A stretch of 15,199 bases of DNA from contig CAZWUO010000075.1 of assembly GCA_964636675.1 (NCBI GenBank), positions 1 to 15,199 on the forward strand. Direction: 5' to 3'. How positions within the stretch are numbered: the stretch's first letter is position 1; every line of letters starts with the position of its first letter. The notes under the pieces were generated by a model. That model was not told where the DNA came from. It did not search any database and worked only from the letters and a program-made list of their open reading frames with translations. The stretch is from JALUUH01 sp964636675 (lineage in GTDB: Bacteria > Pseudomonadota > Gammaproteobacteria > S012-40). Positions 14,369 to 15,199 of this stretch are shown here, in pieces. The position numbers and the translations under genes were made by a program.

Positions 14369-15199
14369 TCAAAATGGTACTGGTATTTGCATTTCCATCC
14401 GCCGTCGCGACACCGGATGGGTAAAACACAAACGTTCTGCGTGCAGTAACAATTGATTGGCGGGCTTGCCATATAATTCATCACCAACGATCGGTGCGGC
14501 TAAGCCGTCTTTATGGGCTGCATGTATGCGCAATTGATGGGTACGGCCTGTTATTGGATAAAAATAGACTCGCGTGCAATCCGCGTTTCGTGTAATCACC
14601 TGCCACTCCGTTTGAGCGACTTTCCCGTGCGCGAAACACACTCTTTGTCGCGGTCTATCGAGCACATCCACGCGCAACGGAAGCTCAATACGACCACGAT
14701 CCTTTGGCAGTGACTTAGACACTATCGCCACGTAGCGTTTTTCCACCACGCGTTGCAAGAATTGTTTTTGCAAGGCCTTATGGGCCGATAAATTTTTTGC
14801 CACTAATAACAGGCCAGAGGTTGCAAAGTCCAATCGATGCACCAATAAAAGTCGCTCCACCTGTGGATAACGACCCTGTAGTCTGGTTAACACGGAGTCA
14901 CGAATTTCTTTGCCCGGCACCGACAGCAAGCCCCTAGGTTTATGCACGACTAACAAAACCTCATCCTCATACACCAGCTCAGGCCAACGCACCGCGATAT
15001 TGCCACCCGATAGTTTAAAATCACCTACCGACAAGCCTTTAAGCATAAACGGTAAGATAGGAAAACATTTTCCACGGCAGGCTGGATAATAATGACCATG
15101 GTGTCTGATACCCCCGCTGGGTGATGCTCCCCACCAATTCTCGGCGAGCCGCAAACGCATTAGTTTTTCTCGATTGCCGTATTCAACGAGTTTACGCCC
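14369..15199 (-). CDS. RluA-type pseudouridine synthase, long form (N-terminus beyond the edge)
   Basis: An RNA-modifying enzyme that converts uridine to pseudouridine. The C-terminal 276 residues are in the window. The catalytic Asp is in LVHRLDFATSGLLLVAK (codon 14828-14830), the strand motif YPITGRTHQLRIHAAH follows, and IVGDELYG comes near the end, as in RluA enzymes. A Met at 15158-15160 could be mistaken for the start, but the frame is open to the edge (GRKLVEYGNREKL precedes it). The stretch AENWWGASPSGGIRHHGHYY, followed by PACRGKCFPILPFML, is typical of the interior of the long (about 550-aa) RluA-like proteins that carry an extra N-terminal region. The true start is therefore outside the window. 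The target RNA position cannot be told. Confidence 0.92.
   Translation of the reverse strand, partial: GRKLVEYGNREKLMRLRLAENWWGASPSGGIRHHGHYYPACRGKCFPILPFMLKGLSVGDFKLSGGNIAVRWPELVYEDEVLLVVHKPRGLLSVPGKEIRDSVLTRLQGRYPQVERLLLVHRLDFATSGLLLVAKNLSAHKALQKQFLQRVVEKRYVAIVSKSLPKDRGRIELPLRVDVLDRPRQRVCFAHGKVAQTEWQVITRNADCTRVYFYPITGRTHQLRIHAAHKDGLAAPIVGDELYGKPANQLLLHAERLCFTHPVSRRRMEMQIPVPF

Overview
The window comes from a bacterial chromosome, most likely of a gammaproteobacterium of moderate to low GC. The basis is the set of families present: Prc/Tsp protease, LysR regulator, two-motif CDGSH protein, DUF2164, a long-form RluA-type synthase, and a type VI secretion (T6SS) VgrG island. No species can be named from the sequence. 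No tRNA, rRNA, CRISPR array or intact transposase gene was seen.

Layout. Positions 1-490 (minus) hold the N-terminal part of a LysR-type regulator that runs off the left edge. The gap to 805 contains an 80-bp pair of inverted REP-like units. At 806-1042 (plus) is a small iron-sulfur protein with two CDGSH motifs. Convergent to it is prc (1172-3283, minus), a periplasmic tail-specific protease. A 450-bp gap with hairpins but no gene follows. Positions 3769-12493 (minus) form one compact six-gene operon. At 12866-13750 (plus) is a transglutaminase-like protein, divergent from the operon. A 222-bp MITE-like inverted-repeat element occupies about 13779-14000. The window ends with a DUF2164 gene and a pseudouridine synthase that runs off the right edge (both minus).

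The operon is the main interest. In transcription order it encodes a DUF2169 plus pentapeptide-repeat protein, a second pentapeptide-repeat protein (ATGA overlap), a DUF3540 protein, a DUF4150 PAAR-like tip protein, a 1024-residue VgrG, and a 194-residue HELLH zincin. This has the form of an orphan T6SS spike-and-cargo cassette: VgrG trimer plus PAAR-like tip, adaptor proteins, and a last gene in the position where effectors usually lie. No T6SS sheath, baseplate or ATPase gene is in the window, so the secretion machine must be encoded elsewhere. The VgrG carries about 360 extra residues between its OB domain and its octapeptide needle, including a dockerin/EF-hand-like calcium loop. No immunity gene follows the zincin. 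In front of the operon are a plausible sigma70 promoter and two tandem 16-bp repeats (18-bp period) abutting the -35 box, which look like activator sites.
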